Shown: in pieces, positions 45,901 to 60,900 of the stretch
How positions within the stretch are numbered: position 1 is the first letter of the stretch
Layout: every line of letters starts with the position of its first letter
Assembly (NCBI GenBank): GCA_030490835.1
Contig: CM059972.1
Coordinates: 89,079,137-89,143,136, forward strand
Direction: 5' to 3'
Length of the DNA stretch: 64,000 bases
Source: Annona cherimola
Taxonomy: Eukaryota > Streptophyta > Magnoliopsida > Magnoliales > Annonaceae
Notes under the pieces: generated by a model
Database searches by the model: none
Told to the model about the DNA's origin: nothing
The model's input: only the letters and a program-made list of their open reading frames with translations
Translations under genes and position numbers: made by a program

Positions 45901-48900
45901 ATAAAAATAAAACATAAAGAACAAAGATAGGAGTTGGAGAATGTGTATTGATTACCGAGATCTTAATGCTATCGTTGTAAAGGATAAATTTCTAATCCCA
46001 GTTATAGATGAGTTGTTGGATGAGATGAATATTTTCCAAGATGGATTTGAAGTCTGGATATCATCAGATTTTAATGGAGGAGGAAAATGTGCATAAGATT
46101 GCCTTTCAAACTCATTATGGACAGTATGAGTTTTTAGTCATGCCTTTTGGTTTGACTAATGCTCCTTCCACATTCCAAGCTCTAATGAATAGAGTATTTC
46201 AGAAATTTTTAAGAAGGTTTGTCCTTGTGTTTTTTGATAATATACCAGTATATAGCAGTACATGGACTGAACATCTTCAGCACTGCAGTCTGTTTTGGAG
46301 ACTCTTGAAGCTCAGACATTATTTTCCATAAAGAAAAATGTGAGTTTGCAAAATTTCAGATTCAATATTTGGGCATTTGGTGTCTTGTGAAGGGGTACAG
46401 GCTGATATTGGAAAGCTTGAAGCTATAGAAGCATGGAAGAGACCTACAACGGTGAAACAGGTGAGATCATTTTTGGTTTATCAGACCACTACAAAAAATT
46501 TATTAAGGGATTAGCTTTCCTCTTACACAGCTGTTGAAGAATGTTTTTGCTGGAGTCCTGAAGCAGAAATGGCTTTTGAACAGTTAAAATCAGCCTTGAG
46601 TTCTCCTCCTGTTTGTAGTTGCCTAATTTTATGAAGAGGAGTAATCCCGTTAGCTCAGGCTAAGTAAATGCTCCTCTTAACCCACCTCAAAAAATTCATT
46701 TTCAACAACTTGTTTTTACTTTTTCTTTATAAACTTATTTATCTAAGTATATTTAACATACAAACCAAGTTTTACTATTTTTGAGTATGTGTATATATTT
46801 TTTTTAGATTTTTAAATATAAGAATATTTTAAATACAAATATACATATAGATGTTTAAAAATCTAAAAAATATATATACGCATATCCAAAAATGAAAAAA
46901 CTTGGCATATATGTTAAATACGCTCAGATAAACAAGTGTTTGAAGCAAAAAACAAAAAACAAAAAAAATTGTAAATGGGGTTTTTGAGGTGGGCTAAGTG
47001 AGACATTTGTTTAGCCTGGGCTAACAGAATAATTCTTCTTTTATCAAGCCTTTTGTTCTAGAGTGTGATGCTTTAGGTATGGGAGTGGGGCCAATTTTAA
47101 TACAGGAGGGCATACTGATAGCCTATTTTAGCAAGGCATTGTCTATTGGATTACATGGAACCTCTGCTTATGAGCAAGAATAATGGCTGTGGTATTGGTC
47201 ATTAAGAAGTCGTGGCCCTATCTCATTGGTCGACAGTTCATTGTCAGGAGTGATCAGAATAGTCTCAAATTTTTACTTCAGCAGAATGTCTGAACTCCCT
47301 TACAGCAGAAGTGGATGGCAAAGTTAGTTGGATATGATTTTATAGTGGAGTATAAACGTGAAGTTCTAATCAGGGAGCAGATGCTTTATCAAGACAAATG
47401 AAGCTGAATGTGATGACAGTATCTACTCAAGTTTCTCCTTTATTTGAGCAAATTCGTCAAGAATGCCAAACTGATATTTGCTTGCAGCAGCTATGACAAC
47501 AGATTGAGGAGCATCCTAATCTGTATCCTTTAGCATTCCATCAATGAAGGGTTCGTTTTTAAAAAAAGGTAGGTTTTTGTTAGCTGCTGACAGTGTTCAT
47601 ATTCCTACACTACCATTTCAGTTCCATGATTTATATTTAAGGGGGTCATTCCAAGGCCTTAAGAACTTACAGAAGGCTTTATGAACATTTTGAGTGGAAA
47701 GGAATGAACTATATAGCTTGCTGCAATCAATGCAATAGAGCTAAATATGAAGCTCAAAAGCCAGCTGGGTTGTTACAACCACTGCCTATACCTGCACAGA
47801 TTTGGGAGGATTTGTCAATGGACTTTGTGTTGGGTCTTCCTAATTCAAAAGGAAATGTGGTGATGATGGTGGTGGATCAATTGTCTAAGGGTAGTCATTT
47901 TAGTGCTTCGTCACATCCCTTTATTGCTGCTTCTGTAGCTAAAGTATTTTGCAAGATGTGGTGAAGTTGCATGGGTTTCCAGAAACAATAGTATCTGATC
48001 GGGATTCTACTTTTCTTAGTGCCTTCTGGAAGGCTTTATTTTTGGCTCAACAAGTTTACTTGTCTTACAGTTCAGCTTACCATCCACAGTCTGATGGGAA
48101 AAATGAAATCATGAATAGTGTTGGAGACTCATTTACGGAGTTTTTGCATGGACTGGCCTCACCAGTGGTTTGATTTTTTACCATGGGCTGAACTATGGTA
48201 TAACTCCACATTTCAAACTAGGATTAAGATATCTCCTTTCCAGGCCATTTATGGTCAGGCAGCCCCATCCATTGTTCATGAAGTGGGTACCTGCCATGTG
48301 GTAGAAGTTGAGTCTGCTTTGATTGAAATGGATAAGGTGTTAATTTCTTTGAATGGTTCTTTGACAGTGGCTCAGGATATCATGTCGGCTGCGGCTAATA
48401 AACATAGAAGATTGGTTGAATTTGAAGTGGGGCAGCTGGTATATTTGAGTTAAAGCCATTCAGGCAACAATCTGCATGATCCAGTCGTTTTCATGAGCTA
48501 TCTGCTAGATATTATGAACCTTTCCTCATTCTTGAGAAAATTGGTTCAATTGCTTATAAGCTTCAATTGCCTGCAGATATAAAGATTCACCCTGTGTTTC
48601 ATGTTTCTTTGCTTAAAAAGGTTGCCAAAGATCAGTTTCTGGCAACTGAATTGCCATTTACTGATGAGCATGGCTGTTTGCAGTTGATCCTCGGTGCCAT
48701 TTCAGAAGTCCATCAAGGGTTATATGGAAGCAAATTGAAGCATGAAGCGAGCGTTCATTGGCAAGGTTTGCCCACTTGTGATGACACTTAGAAGGAGTTT
48801 TCCTGGCTCCAGAGACACTTTCCTGATTTTAGGTGAGTCCTACATCTACTTCTGTGGATGCAGTTGTGGACCTTGTGCCTATTAATGCTGATGTGGACTC

Positions 48901-51900
48901 TATTCCTATTGATGCTGGTGTGGAACATGATGATGTGGCAGCTGAAGTTATTGATGCGGATGCTACTTCAGATAATCAGGTTTATGGGCTTTGGCCCAGA
49001 GAGAGAATTCGTTGCCCAGCTAGATGTGTTTAATAGGTTGTGGCTGAGTGGCACATGAGAGGTCCACGTGTGAAACTGGTTGTAAACAGGTCTTATAAAA
49101 GGGGCTGAAGCCAGCTAAGATGGGTTTTATTGAAATTCTGTCTGAACTTTGTTGTCTCTGTTCCTTTCTCTTGTTCATTTTAGCTGAAAAACATAGAATA
49201 AGATTCCTTTCCCGTTCAGTAAAATCATTCCATTTTTCTTGTTTGATATCAGGATCTAACAATTATCCATTGCAATTCTTTCATCAGGTGGAAAAGCTTA
49301 GTTTTCCATTCACAGAATGTTGCTGTATTATTACATTCAGATAATGCTAACTTACTGGAGAGAGGGAGGTAGATAGACTGTGAAGAGAGTGAGTGTTTAA
49401 GTAACATTTCTCATTCCTAATCACACTTAAGCCTGATCACAAATGAAAACATTCCCCCCTTTAACGAAAAGTGTGAAAGAGTTCATCCACCATGAGATCA
49501 AGATGAATGGTTCAGATGCCAGGCGCATTTTGGGAACTCAAAGTTGGTACCATTAAAGCCAATCAAAATCACAACGTCTTACCAAATGGAATCAAACTTG
49601 GACTTAAATCTTGTTGAACTGAATCAAATCCATCAAATGTTACCAGGGTCAAATTTTAATAGGACTTACTGTATCACATTTGTCCAGCACCATCAATTCC
49701 TGTCAAAGCTGGCAGAATCTTGTACTCTAAAAAGTTAAAATTGGACCATAAAATCCTATTAAAGTTAGTCAGAAGCTCAGTAATCTGACATATCTTATCA
49801 TTGTAGTCCTATTACAACTCAGTAAGGGCATCAAACTTGGCCAAAGGTTGTTAACATTCAAAGTCAGTTGGAACTTGTCAAACCTAAAAATTTTAAAATT
49901 AATGTGCATTATGTTAAATTTATATATCTTTGTCAAGTTTTAAAAGAAATTTAGTGACTGATTCTTGCCATTGGTTTCTACTTTAGTTAAAAACCAAACT
50001 TTCTAGACCATTCTCCATCTCTGTTTTGACTACAGTAGAAAATGATTGAAGACCAACCTGTAGTGGGAATTTAATAAATGCAGATTCAAAACGTTGCTTG
50101 CAGTACATGTGGAACCCAATAGTCATTACAGGAAGTGCAAGGAGCAATGGAGACGATTCTGCAAAGTCTCTTGTACTCATCAACCCAAGGAGCAGAATGT
50201 GTGATATTATCAGTGCAATGATTATACGCCGGTGTATATCCGGCCAGAATGCTGCTCCACTCTCATAATTCTGGTTGTAAACATTTATAATCTTGCACAA
50301 GAAAGGTTCAATTTAGGTAAAAGAGATGAGAACAGGAAAAATAACAACAAAGCACGGAAGCTGCAGCAGCATTAATGTTAATCAAATAGATATCAAGATT
50401 GCTTCAAGTTATTTAACCAATAATATTCATGAGAAAATAAAACATGTATAGACCCATAAGAAACTTATAGAGCAGGTGCGAAACGCCAAACAAGAACTCA
50501 TATGCATCATTTTGAATATAGTATTAGGGGGCATATTGGCCCCCTCCTATAAGATATGGGTGTATCATATTGACATGAAACGTTATTGGCTTGTATCAAA
50601 ATTTTTTTTTTGAAGTAATATCATACTGTTTTTTAAGCCAAGAAATATGAACAAAATATCCAAAAAATTGTGACATACAGCTATATACTATTATTTTTAT
50701 ATTTAGCACATACAACTATTGTTCAATATTTCCATTGTGTATTTAAATTAGCTGATATATGCATGAAGAAAAGAAACCAGGTATTTTCAAGACACCTCCC
50801 TAACGTCGTGTATCAGACATGGTCCATACCGATGTGATGTGGCTGTATTGCATCAAAATTGACTAATATTCAAAACCATGCTTGTATGAATTCCGGGTCA
50901 CACAGATGTGAAGCACATCTTGGATATGCTGTGTTCCATATTTGGTTAATGAATCCAACTGAAATAGGTATTTGAATGTAGAAAATGGAAAAATGAATAC
51001 ATTCGGAATGAAGTGACCACCTGTGGAAAAATGGCCCGAATATTTTCCCATAGTCATACTTTTACTTCTCTAAATTGCAGGTTCTAAATCATCATAGACA
51101 CAAAAATGAACACAAAAGGCCAAAGGGAATGCCAATATGATCTTTCCCTTCGTACCAACATTTACATGGCTATCAGAGAAGCATCTATTTAATTATGTCC
51201 TATCCATGCAGCATCTATATCCAAAATTATGTGCAACCTGAATTTTTGTGGTAGAAATCATGATGCACAGGTGTCTTAGTAAACTCTCTGAAATCGAATA
51301 TGCAAGCATATCATGTTCGAGTGGATGCAAAATGAAATGAATTGCCATATATGGAACTTTTTAAAGTTATAATTATACATAATAACATACCTGATGACGG
51401 AAAACTAGGTAGGAGAAGCCAAAGAAGACAACTATGAATGGCAAAAGGAAAGGTGTGACTACTGAATAGACAAGACCAAGCAAGAAATACAGCTGTATCC
51501 GAGGTTCAGATGAACTGAAATCCAGACTTCCAGGATCCATTGCTGCCTCCATATCTTTCTCTGTTCTTACAAAGAATGCTCTCTTCAATAGGAAGACAAT
51601 CATCGGTTTGACTCGAAGAATCTCCCCAGCAATTCCAGCCCAACCATCAACCATTATATAGGTAATGAAGAATGTTGCTTTCATTGGTATGGACACTCCA
51701 ATGGTTTTGGGAAGTCTGTGCAAGTATCACAATTATTACCTCATTGAGCCAAGAAATGAATGATTCCTAGGAGACAAGAATGAATATGCTGAATTTGAAT
51801 TTGGGGTGTTTGTTTAGAAGGAAAACATGAAAGGACAAGAAAAATATGAAGATTTTTATGAAATTGTCATGTTACCCCTGCCAAAGGGAGCAATCATTAT

Positions 51901-54900
51901 AACTTCTGTTGTTAACATGATTGTTAATGTGATTTAGCAGGCTTCTTCTATTTCATTTTCTTAGAGAGAATAAGAGAGATATTTAGCACAATGGGAGAAT
52001 ATTTTCACATCAACCAAAGTTATGACTGAGGTGTCTCTACCATTGTGCTAAATGCTGATTGACTGCAAGTGTTATTAATCAAGATCAGAATATTCATTAG
52101 GCATTACTATTTTAAAAAAATTCACCCCGTCCAAAGTAACGTAATATGCTGGAAAGTGAAGAATGGGTATAGCCAGTATTCTTGCATTGATTTTATGATG
52201 CAGGCAACAGAGGCTCCCGGTCTCTCTCCTCTACATGGCTGTCTTTCAAAAATGGGTTTCACTTCTATGAAACCTCTCTTTTATGTAACCCTTTCAGTTT
52301 TAATATTTCGATAAACGGACTTTGTCTATTATATTATTATGGAAATCCTTTCATTTGTTTAGTATCACTATGCATGGGCCCCACCTACAAATGTGAAAAT
52401 CAATGTACTAAATGATTTATGCTAAATATCAACCTTTTCAACATCTAAATCATCTAAGTATTATTACTATGTTGATAAATGATTTTATAAAGTATTATCA
52501 TATTCTAATACATACGTAAATGGATCTAAGTAGTTTTCATAATTTACATATGAATAAACATATTTTTTTAGCAAATGTGGCCCATACGCATATTTGATTT
52601 AGATCAAACTTGGTCTCCTAGCTAAAAAATGATGTTAAATATGATGAATGGAGTTGATTTTCCATTAAGCATCAAAATATTAAAAAATGGAAGAGTTCCA
52701 TGAAACTGTTTCTATGTAGTCTGATTACATAAAAATAGGACTGTTCAAAAATAGTGACAAATATAGCAAAATAAATGGCATGTAAAATTTCCTCCATGAA
52801 TTCCTGTCAAAGGTTCGGTTTAGATAACTATCTTGGACAGACCATGAATATTTGACTCATTGAAATGATCCACATGAGATAGAACCAAATAGTAGCCTTT
52901 ATCAACAGCTAGTGAAAGAAGAATGCGTGACATACTCATGTGCGGACTGGCTGATGAAAATTTGCAGCTGTTGTAGTGCTGTTCCTGCAACTACATTCAT
53001 AAGAAATACATTGACCAGCATGAATAGGTAATACTTTGAGGCAGACTTCCTCTCCAAAGATGATACTGCTATATGACCTTCTATCTTGGACATGGTCATT
53101 AGTATACTTGGAAGAAGGATAAGAAATATCTTCAGTGCAATTCCTGGTAGAAATCCTTGCACCAATGGTTTAACCATATTCCTGCAGTGTCATCTTTTCA
53201 CTCGGTTAGGTCTTGGCATGCTAAACATTCAAAATCTATCCAAATTCAAGTGGAAGTAATTAAAAAAGTGGCATTAACTCATACCATTGGAACATGTCAA
53301 TGATAATAAATAAATGGTGTTTCTGCTGAAAATATAAATAAAATTTCAGTCCTCACAATAACTATTTATTAGACTTTTCTCTCCTGCTATTTTCACAGCC
53401 CCTTCTGTACAGAAAACAAAGCCAGTTGCTACCTTGTAGGTATTTAATTAGGTCATTTTTATGACATCCATGATGTATTTCGGCATGTGGAAGATGACAC
53501 TTGTCCAACACTATAAATGAGGAATGAAAGGGTTCAATTTTGTGTTACAACTTCTAGGTCTGCCATTGTCGCTGAGGATTCATCGTCTTAGTAGTTCGCA
53601 GCATCAAAATCCTGAACAGAATGGTTGTAGTCAAACAGATAATTGATATCATCCTAAGATGAAGAATTATCTACCGATTGAAATCAAAGAGAGATGCATG
53701 TTGTTCCTGTCTTGGAAAATGAACTTTATCATATCAAAATTGGAATAGGGACTCTCGTGGAGCTAATTATTGGACCTATGACTAGTTAAAACTTAAAAAA
53801 GGTGAGCTTCTGATCTTAAGAGTGATAGGTTATCTTGCATCTTAATTCATGGGTGGTGGATTTTAAATTAGACTTTGGCTTCCTCGTTAAAATTCTGGTC
53901 TGTTTAGTAAGATGTAAAAGTGGGAAAGTGAGAATGGAAAATATTTTGAAAAATTAAGGAAGTAAATATGATAAGGATAATAATCGGGAGGAAGGGGATA
54001 TGAAAATATGTGAAAAATGATTGAAATATAGAAGTAATAACAGAGAAAGGAGGATAATTAGGTAGTTAAGATGTCAAATCATATCAAAAGTTGTGGTAAG
54101 CAATCGGATGTTTGTAAAATTTTTTACAGGTTCCCAAAACAGACTCCTTGGCAGATAGCAAGGTTTCCCTGGAACATTTTCTGTATCTGAAGATGGTTCT
54201 TACAGACAGACTTCTTCCCCCTATGTCGCTACTGTTTTGCTTGAATTGAATCTTTACTGCACTGCTAGGGATTGAAATAAGAGAAATCATTCCAAGAATA
54301 AAGCAGTTGGTTAAATTACCTAACTTTTATGGGATTATTGAAGGATTTATTTAGATTATTCCTCCATAACATCCGTTGAGAATTTTTATATAGCCTTATT
54401 TCCTAGTCATCTAGAAAGAAATGTTTCTTCAAGACCATATGCTTTACAAAAAATTGATCTACTATATGTTATATGAAAAAGGCATCATATAAGCTATTTG
54501 AGAAGAGTATTTTTATTTACTTACTCCTATCATAAATTAAGATTTTCTGTTAAAAAATAATTCATATACTAATTTTACAGAAAAATAAATCTTTAAAAAA
54601 AGTATTGATGAGTTGGTCTCTATCAGTGATTAATATGTTAGGGGTAATACTTCAGTTTTGTAACCAACTAATTGAGAAAATACGCAGATGGCAATTAGAC
54701 AGAGATGAGAACTCACATTTCTATCAAGGGCTTTAAGAATGGAAAAACCTTTTCGATCCCCTCAATGTTTGCAAGAGACTGGACAAATGCGATAGGAATG
54801 ATGTAGAAAAAGGTGAGAAAGAAAAGGGCAACGGCCATTAACATCCTCCTGATGGTGAGGTCAACAAATGGTACAGCAAGATTAGGCCAATAAACATCAC

Positions 54901-57900
54901 GAGGTTCAGGGGCCCATGCTGTCAGCCACACTGTTGGGTTACTTGTTTGTTGGGTTTGAGCACAAACAGCTGCCCCCCACCTGGATCTGAAGGACACAAA
55001 TGCTGCAGGCATTATGGCATTAGGATCATTCTTAACCCTTTCCCTTTCTGCATCTTCCTGGACAGAGAAATGTAATTTAATTACACATCACAAAATACTT
55101 GAAAGAGACAAAATTATTGAAAAAGTTCTATAACAAAATATTGGAAAAAGAAATTTCCTGGACAGAGACAAATACTGCCTGTTCAAGATCATCCCATCGC
55201 ATGGGATGAGATGAAAATTTCTACTCCTAAAAAACTTCTTCAATTTCCAATACATAACGACTTTATTTTGTCTATTTCTCATGTTACTTTTTTCATTCCC
55301 AATGTAATTTCTCATTTTTTTTAATATATAACAAACACTTCTTGTGCAATCTCCTCATCCAAATTTCATTCCATCTCATCTAATCGAATGATCCTGAACA
55401 AAGGATGACAAATAATCCCTTCATTGTGGAAATGGCAGAAACGATTATTAGAAGAATAATTAATTAAACATAAGTAAAAACAAATGAGGGCTTGGAGTTT
55501 CTTACAATGCTACAATTCAAATTTAGTTGAAGGAATTACTCATTGACTTGACAAGCTTAGTGCAACCTACCCATCTGCCACCATACATGTTGACTGTTGC
55601 AGACTAATAAATTTAAAACTTACAAACCACTTAGATCAGAGTGTATATCTGGATAAATCAGGTTCACATTGTGAATCTATAGTTTCTCCACAAAACCCAG
55701 CCCGATAACATTTCTACTAATGCATGTAGCAGAACTTGAAGACAATATGTCTAGGATGTCATTTTAGGACGCCAACAAATAGTAGAGAGATACATGAGAA
55801 ATTGTGCATTAGGTTTTCATTGCTCATTAAGATCTACGTGTATCAGTGTATGTATTTTATTTACTCGAATAAGATCTTTTTATTACTTTTCGATTTGATC
55901 TCTTGGACTTGATGACTAAGGAATGACCCAATGCATGGAGCTCCCACACATTCCAGGGTAACCTTGCCTTGCTTTATTACTTGCCGAATGTCAGGTTCAT
56001 ATTTGCAAATAAATCTACATTATTTGACAATAATTGCAAATATATCCTCATAGTTTGAAAATGACAAATTACTCTCTTAGAATTTGCAGCTATTTTCAAG
56101 TGTGCCCATGATATTAGATTTTATCATGAAGTTTTAAAAAAATCCCAAAATTGCCCCCGATCTTCCAAAAAAAGTTTTAATTTACTAAGCACGAACATTT
56201 CAACTAGATATATTTTTATTGAGGAATGATCCTATTAGCCCGGGCTAAGCAAATGCCCTACTTAGGACACCTCAAAAAACCTATTTACAACAATTTTTTT
56301 TTTCTTCATACACTTGTTTATCTAAAGTAATTAACATATAAACCAAGTTTTACCATTTTTGGATATATGTATATCAAATGAGTTTTTGAGGTAGGGTAAG
56401 TGAGGCATTTGCTTAGCCCGGGTAACAAGATCACTCCTTTATCTTGTTATCTTAAAATTTTATTAAGAGAAATAGTGCAAGGGGTTATCTTCACTGTCAA
56501 CAAGAAACATATATATGAGTGAAAATTTTCAAATTGAAATAAGTTCTTAAAAATTTTCTGCCACTAATGCATAAAATTTTGTTTTAAAGGGAAGAAATCA
56601 AAACATGAGTAGCTTAAATAATTAAATTTTATGGCATTTGAAAGTAAAAATAGCTTAAATGAAAAGAATTAGTGGGTTAATGACACAGAATGTACACTTG
56701 AACAGTTATATGGAAGGAAAATAGGACAATTTTAGAATTTAAAAGTATTTTTAATGATTTCTTAATAGAATCTAATGTCCTAGATACACTTATCAATGGG
56801 TAATTTGCTATTTTTATAACTTTAGGAATGAATTGCAATTATGATCAAATTATATGGAGATAGCTGCAAGTTAGACAAACTAAAAAGAAGTTTTGGTTAG
56901 AATATTGGCCAAGCTTGACATGGTTTGACTTGGACTGCTCAATGTGAGTCAATATGGTCTTCGTAAAATATTAGGCCTGCTTTTTACATCTTAAGCTTGT
57001 GCTAATAAAGAAATTCATTTACTGTAAATCCCACATTGGTATGATAATCCAAAAAAAAAAAAGCGAAAATGTACAGAGGAAAGTTAGAAATTTTATGCTG
57101 ATTAAAATCGAACTATCAATTACATGCCATTCGTGTCAACATGCATTCATAGAATAAAACCATGCACTAAGCTTAAATCAAACTGTCAACAACAAATTGT
57201 GCTACAATCCATACCTAGATGATAATAATACAATAAGCCAATGTTTTATTGTTAAATTTTGCTTTCATTACCAGTTTGTGGTCCTAAAACGTGGCTTATA
57301 TAAGGTTGGCCAGTGGCAATGAACTTTTTCCATTGCTTAAACATTATCAATGCAATTATCTAGCAAAGCCTAGTAAGTAGAATACGAACTAGATTATTAA
57401 GATGACAAATGGAGAAAGAAGAAGTAAGAAATCATCAGAAAAATTGACCATACTTCTTTACTTAACGCATCAAGCTTTGCAGTATAATGGTCAATTGCAT
57501 CTACGCTTTCCCCCCAAAGTCCCCAAAAACCTGTCTATATAAAAAAAATACTTGTATCAGTTAATGGACAGAAAAATAAATGAGGATCTAGAATACTTAT
57601 ATGAGTTAATGAAGAGATAAATGAAGGAGGCCACCAGAATAATATATTTTGTAACATAGACATGAACAGAGTGCAACTTTTTTTTTTTTGTTGTTGCCAT
57701 ATGTAACATAAAGTTGGCTACTTGGCAATGTATTTTACTACACATACTTGGTTGCTTTTGAGGGGGTAAGATTTGGTTAAAAGCAGCAACCTTTTCACAT
57801 TAAATGCGGCCAAAAACAGTTTTTAATGCAGCTGTTTAAATTTGGCTGCAAATAGTAACAAAAGCTTGACTGCGAGTAGAAAAGCTTTAAGCTATGTTTG

Positions 57901-60900
57901 GTACGAAATGCAGCCAAATTAATTTTGGCTGCAAAAAAGATGGCCACTTATAAGAAACCCTGTTGCATTGTTTAAAAGAATAGAACGTGATCATAACCAT
58001 CAATTCACGATCATGATTATCATAAGGTTGTCAGTTGGATATGATATCCCCCAACAAATAGACAGTCATGTAGACATATTAAAGCCCAGCCGGATACTTG
58101 GCCAAGTTTTTTTAATTAAGGCCTCGGACCTCATATCTGCCCAAATCCGGTGCATCTTGAATTTATCAAATATCTTTCTGCTGAAGAAAGCAAATAAATC
58201 AAAAAGAATGAAAGATACAGAATTGAGTTTTTTTTTTTTTTTTGGGTATGAAAAATACCTTCGTAATTGGCTTGGTTGATGGATCATTAATATATTTGTT
58301 TTCATAGAAGATAAGCCAATTCTGCAATGTCTTCTTCTCCTCCACTATTTGTGCAAGTTGATTAGCATTATGTACAGTCTAGGACATTTTCAAAATAAAT
58401 AAATCAATCAAAAGTTCAAGGATATCATATATGTGACTTTCTAAATGCACAACAATAACCAACAGCTAGAATTATCAAACCTTCAAATCTACAGAACGCC
58501 AATTTTCAATCCTACATTGCAAATTACTAGATCCAGACCCAAAAGAGAAATAGAAAGATTCAGTATGCAGTTCTTTTCAATGTTTTGCAAGCATATGACA
58601 TCATTGACTGGCAAATTCAAATCACAAATGACACACTCAATGTTGGGAGTTATGTTATTGCCAGAGATAGATCAGATGATGCATATTGAAGCCCCTCAAT
58701 AACGATTTTCTGCCATCACATGGACTGTAATTAGTCAGTAATTGCTGTAGAAGACTTAGTTATAATGAATGGAAGAATATAGTCAATCAAATTACAAATG
58801 GACTTAACAGGGTTGTGATAAAAGGATCTAATATAATTTTTTAAGAAAAATGCAACAGCACATGAATAAAACCATAGAAATTGCAACAGCACCTGAATAA
58901 AATTATAGCATTTAACAGAATTCCCAAAAAAAAAGGAACTGCACATACTTAAGTTTTACAAAGAAATAATAAAGAAAATATCCAAAAAAGGCCGATGAAA
59001 ATACCTATACATTGAAATCCAAATTTTATGACTAAAGATGGTGGAGTTCATCACTGAAGTGTGAATCAGAAAGGGGTAGATAGGTTCCTATTGGTTGCAC
59101 TATCTGAGTGAAGTAGATGATGATGACACTTGTGATGTCAATGACGAAAACAATTTGCCTAATGACAATGCATATCTCCTTATTTGTGAATGAAATAAGC
59201 CAATGGTCCTACCCACCTGCATCAATACTCTTGAGTATGCTTCCAGATGTGCTTTTTTCTATTTTCTAGGGAGAAATATGATCAAGAGGCACATAACATG
59301 GAAGCACAAAAATATCACTTCCGAATTGCTCATCTAATTTCTTGTATGAAAAGTGATGCCACCAATGCAACCAACAAATGGAGCCTAAGTGAGGAGCACT
59401 TCAACTTTGTTCAAGGAATGGCAGGAGAGCAAGAAATAAAAATAAGTGCAGTCATCCTCTTTCATGCTGTGTACCTAAAATCAACTACTTGTGCTATCAA
59501 TTTTGCAAGGGAAGAAACATCTTCTACTTCTTAAAGATTCAAACCTGATGTGTGAGGTAATGGTCTGGATGATTTACGCAAAAGAAATGCTCAACATGCT
59601 CACTCACTGACTCATCAGGATCAGGAGGAATGTTTCTCACAAGGACCTGTAAACAGACACAATTATGAAAATACCAAGCTTAAGAAGAATAAAATGTCTT
59701 ATTAGATGCAGGAAAATATAAGTCAGAAACAGATAGCTATTTGATTCATAAATATATATTGTTAGGAACAGAAGGACATAACTAATGACTAAGTTGGAGA
59801 TGTAGGCAGATATATGTGGACGGACTCGGCCATGAGATTAGCATGGGAGCAAGAGATTATTGCACAAATCTTGTATGAACATTCAGAACTTGACGTGGAA
59901 AGGAAATCAGCCCATTTATGATCTACAAATACATGATGCTCTGAAGACTGTAGTTCATGTAGTTATCATGATAATTAATTGCCAAACAGAAAGATTGGAA
60001 AAATTATTAAATTCGTAACATAGATTTCTGGAACAAGACAAGTTTCAATTCCAAGTTTTTGCATCAAAGTTGGCAGCATTACAGCTTTGGCAGTATATAA
60101 GCCACACAAAATCTTGATGCAGCTCAAGCTCTTTTCAGGAAATGGATAGATGGAATTTGAATCTGGATGGTGTATGAATTGTGAATTCAAAATCATCTTC
60201 AAGTTAGACTGGAGTGTTTCAATGAATGGCTCAGACCAAATTGCCTTCTTTTGTAAATCTCATACCAAACACTAGCTACTAAACAAGACTTAGTCTACAA
60301 CAATCAATTCTTTAAATCAAAACTCTTAACAAAGCTTCGAAATGACCTCAAAATGCAAGTTGACAGTTTCCTTTTTAAAGATTATTGAATTCGGTTGTGA
60401 TCATCAATTTGAATAGTAGTAAACCAGTAATAATATTTGCATCAGTTATATATCTGACCAAGTCATGTGTCATTTTTGGTCTGTCAACATATGACGCGTA
60501 TTAAATCAGTATTAGCGACGTAGACACCATTGCGAAGGACTTCTTGGAGTGGGCAGACTATTGTGGAAGGGTCCAAAAGCAATAAAAGGGCATGCTAACT
60601 TCAAATAACCACACCTTTTGATCTAGCAGGAGTTTTGGGAGGCAACAACATATCAACAGTAGTTCAACACATTTCCAATGTCAAAATCCACCGTTTTAGC
60701 ATGAATCCGGACTGTTGAAGTTCTATGCGATTTTATTTACTATTTACAGTAAATTTCTCATTTTTACTATTTTGGAAAACACACAAAGTAAGACTTCTTA
60801 TAATTTTCCTTGCATATGGATTATTAGTGTAGGCTTTATTTTTTCTCTTCTATAAAGTCGTAGCTATTCTCGTTATTGGAGACAAACTTCAATAATATTT

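Larger units (their letters stand above)
45060..48836 (+). pseudogene. Gypsy B pol remnant with chromodomain-like tail
   Basis: The protease region (45060-45400) is frame-broken. RT starts with [16 protein letters not shown] (about 45705), continues [15 protein letters not shown] and [12 protein letters not shown] (46041), and its catalytic box reads [10 protein letters not shown], so the second aspartate is asparagine. RNase H is split by a MITE (46633-47038) and resumes [11 protein letters not shown]. Integrase has [48 protein letters not shown] and [10 protein letters not shown]. The tail [12 protein letters not shown], then VHWQGLP and [13 protein letters not shown], is the chromodomain-type end. 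Several stops and shifts make it inactive. Confidence 0.85.
43057..49261 (+). mobile_element. Gypsy chromovirus B inside the last OSCA1 intron, 6.2 kb
   Basis: LTRs at 43057-43504 and 48824-49261; TSD ATTAT at 43052-43056 and 49262-49266. Order gag, protease, reverse transcriptase, RNase H, integrase, chromodomain-like tail identifies a Ty3/Gypsy chromovirus. It lies antisense to the host gene. It is degenerate and carries a SINE (44842-44989) and a MITE (46633-47038). The LTRs differ at very roughly one base in eight. Confidence 0.85.
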
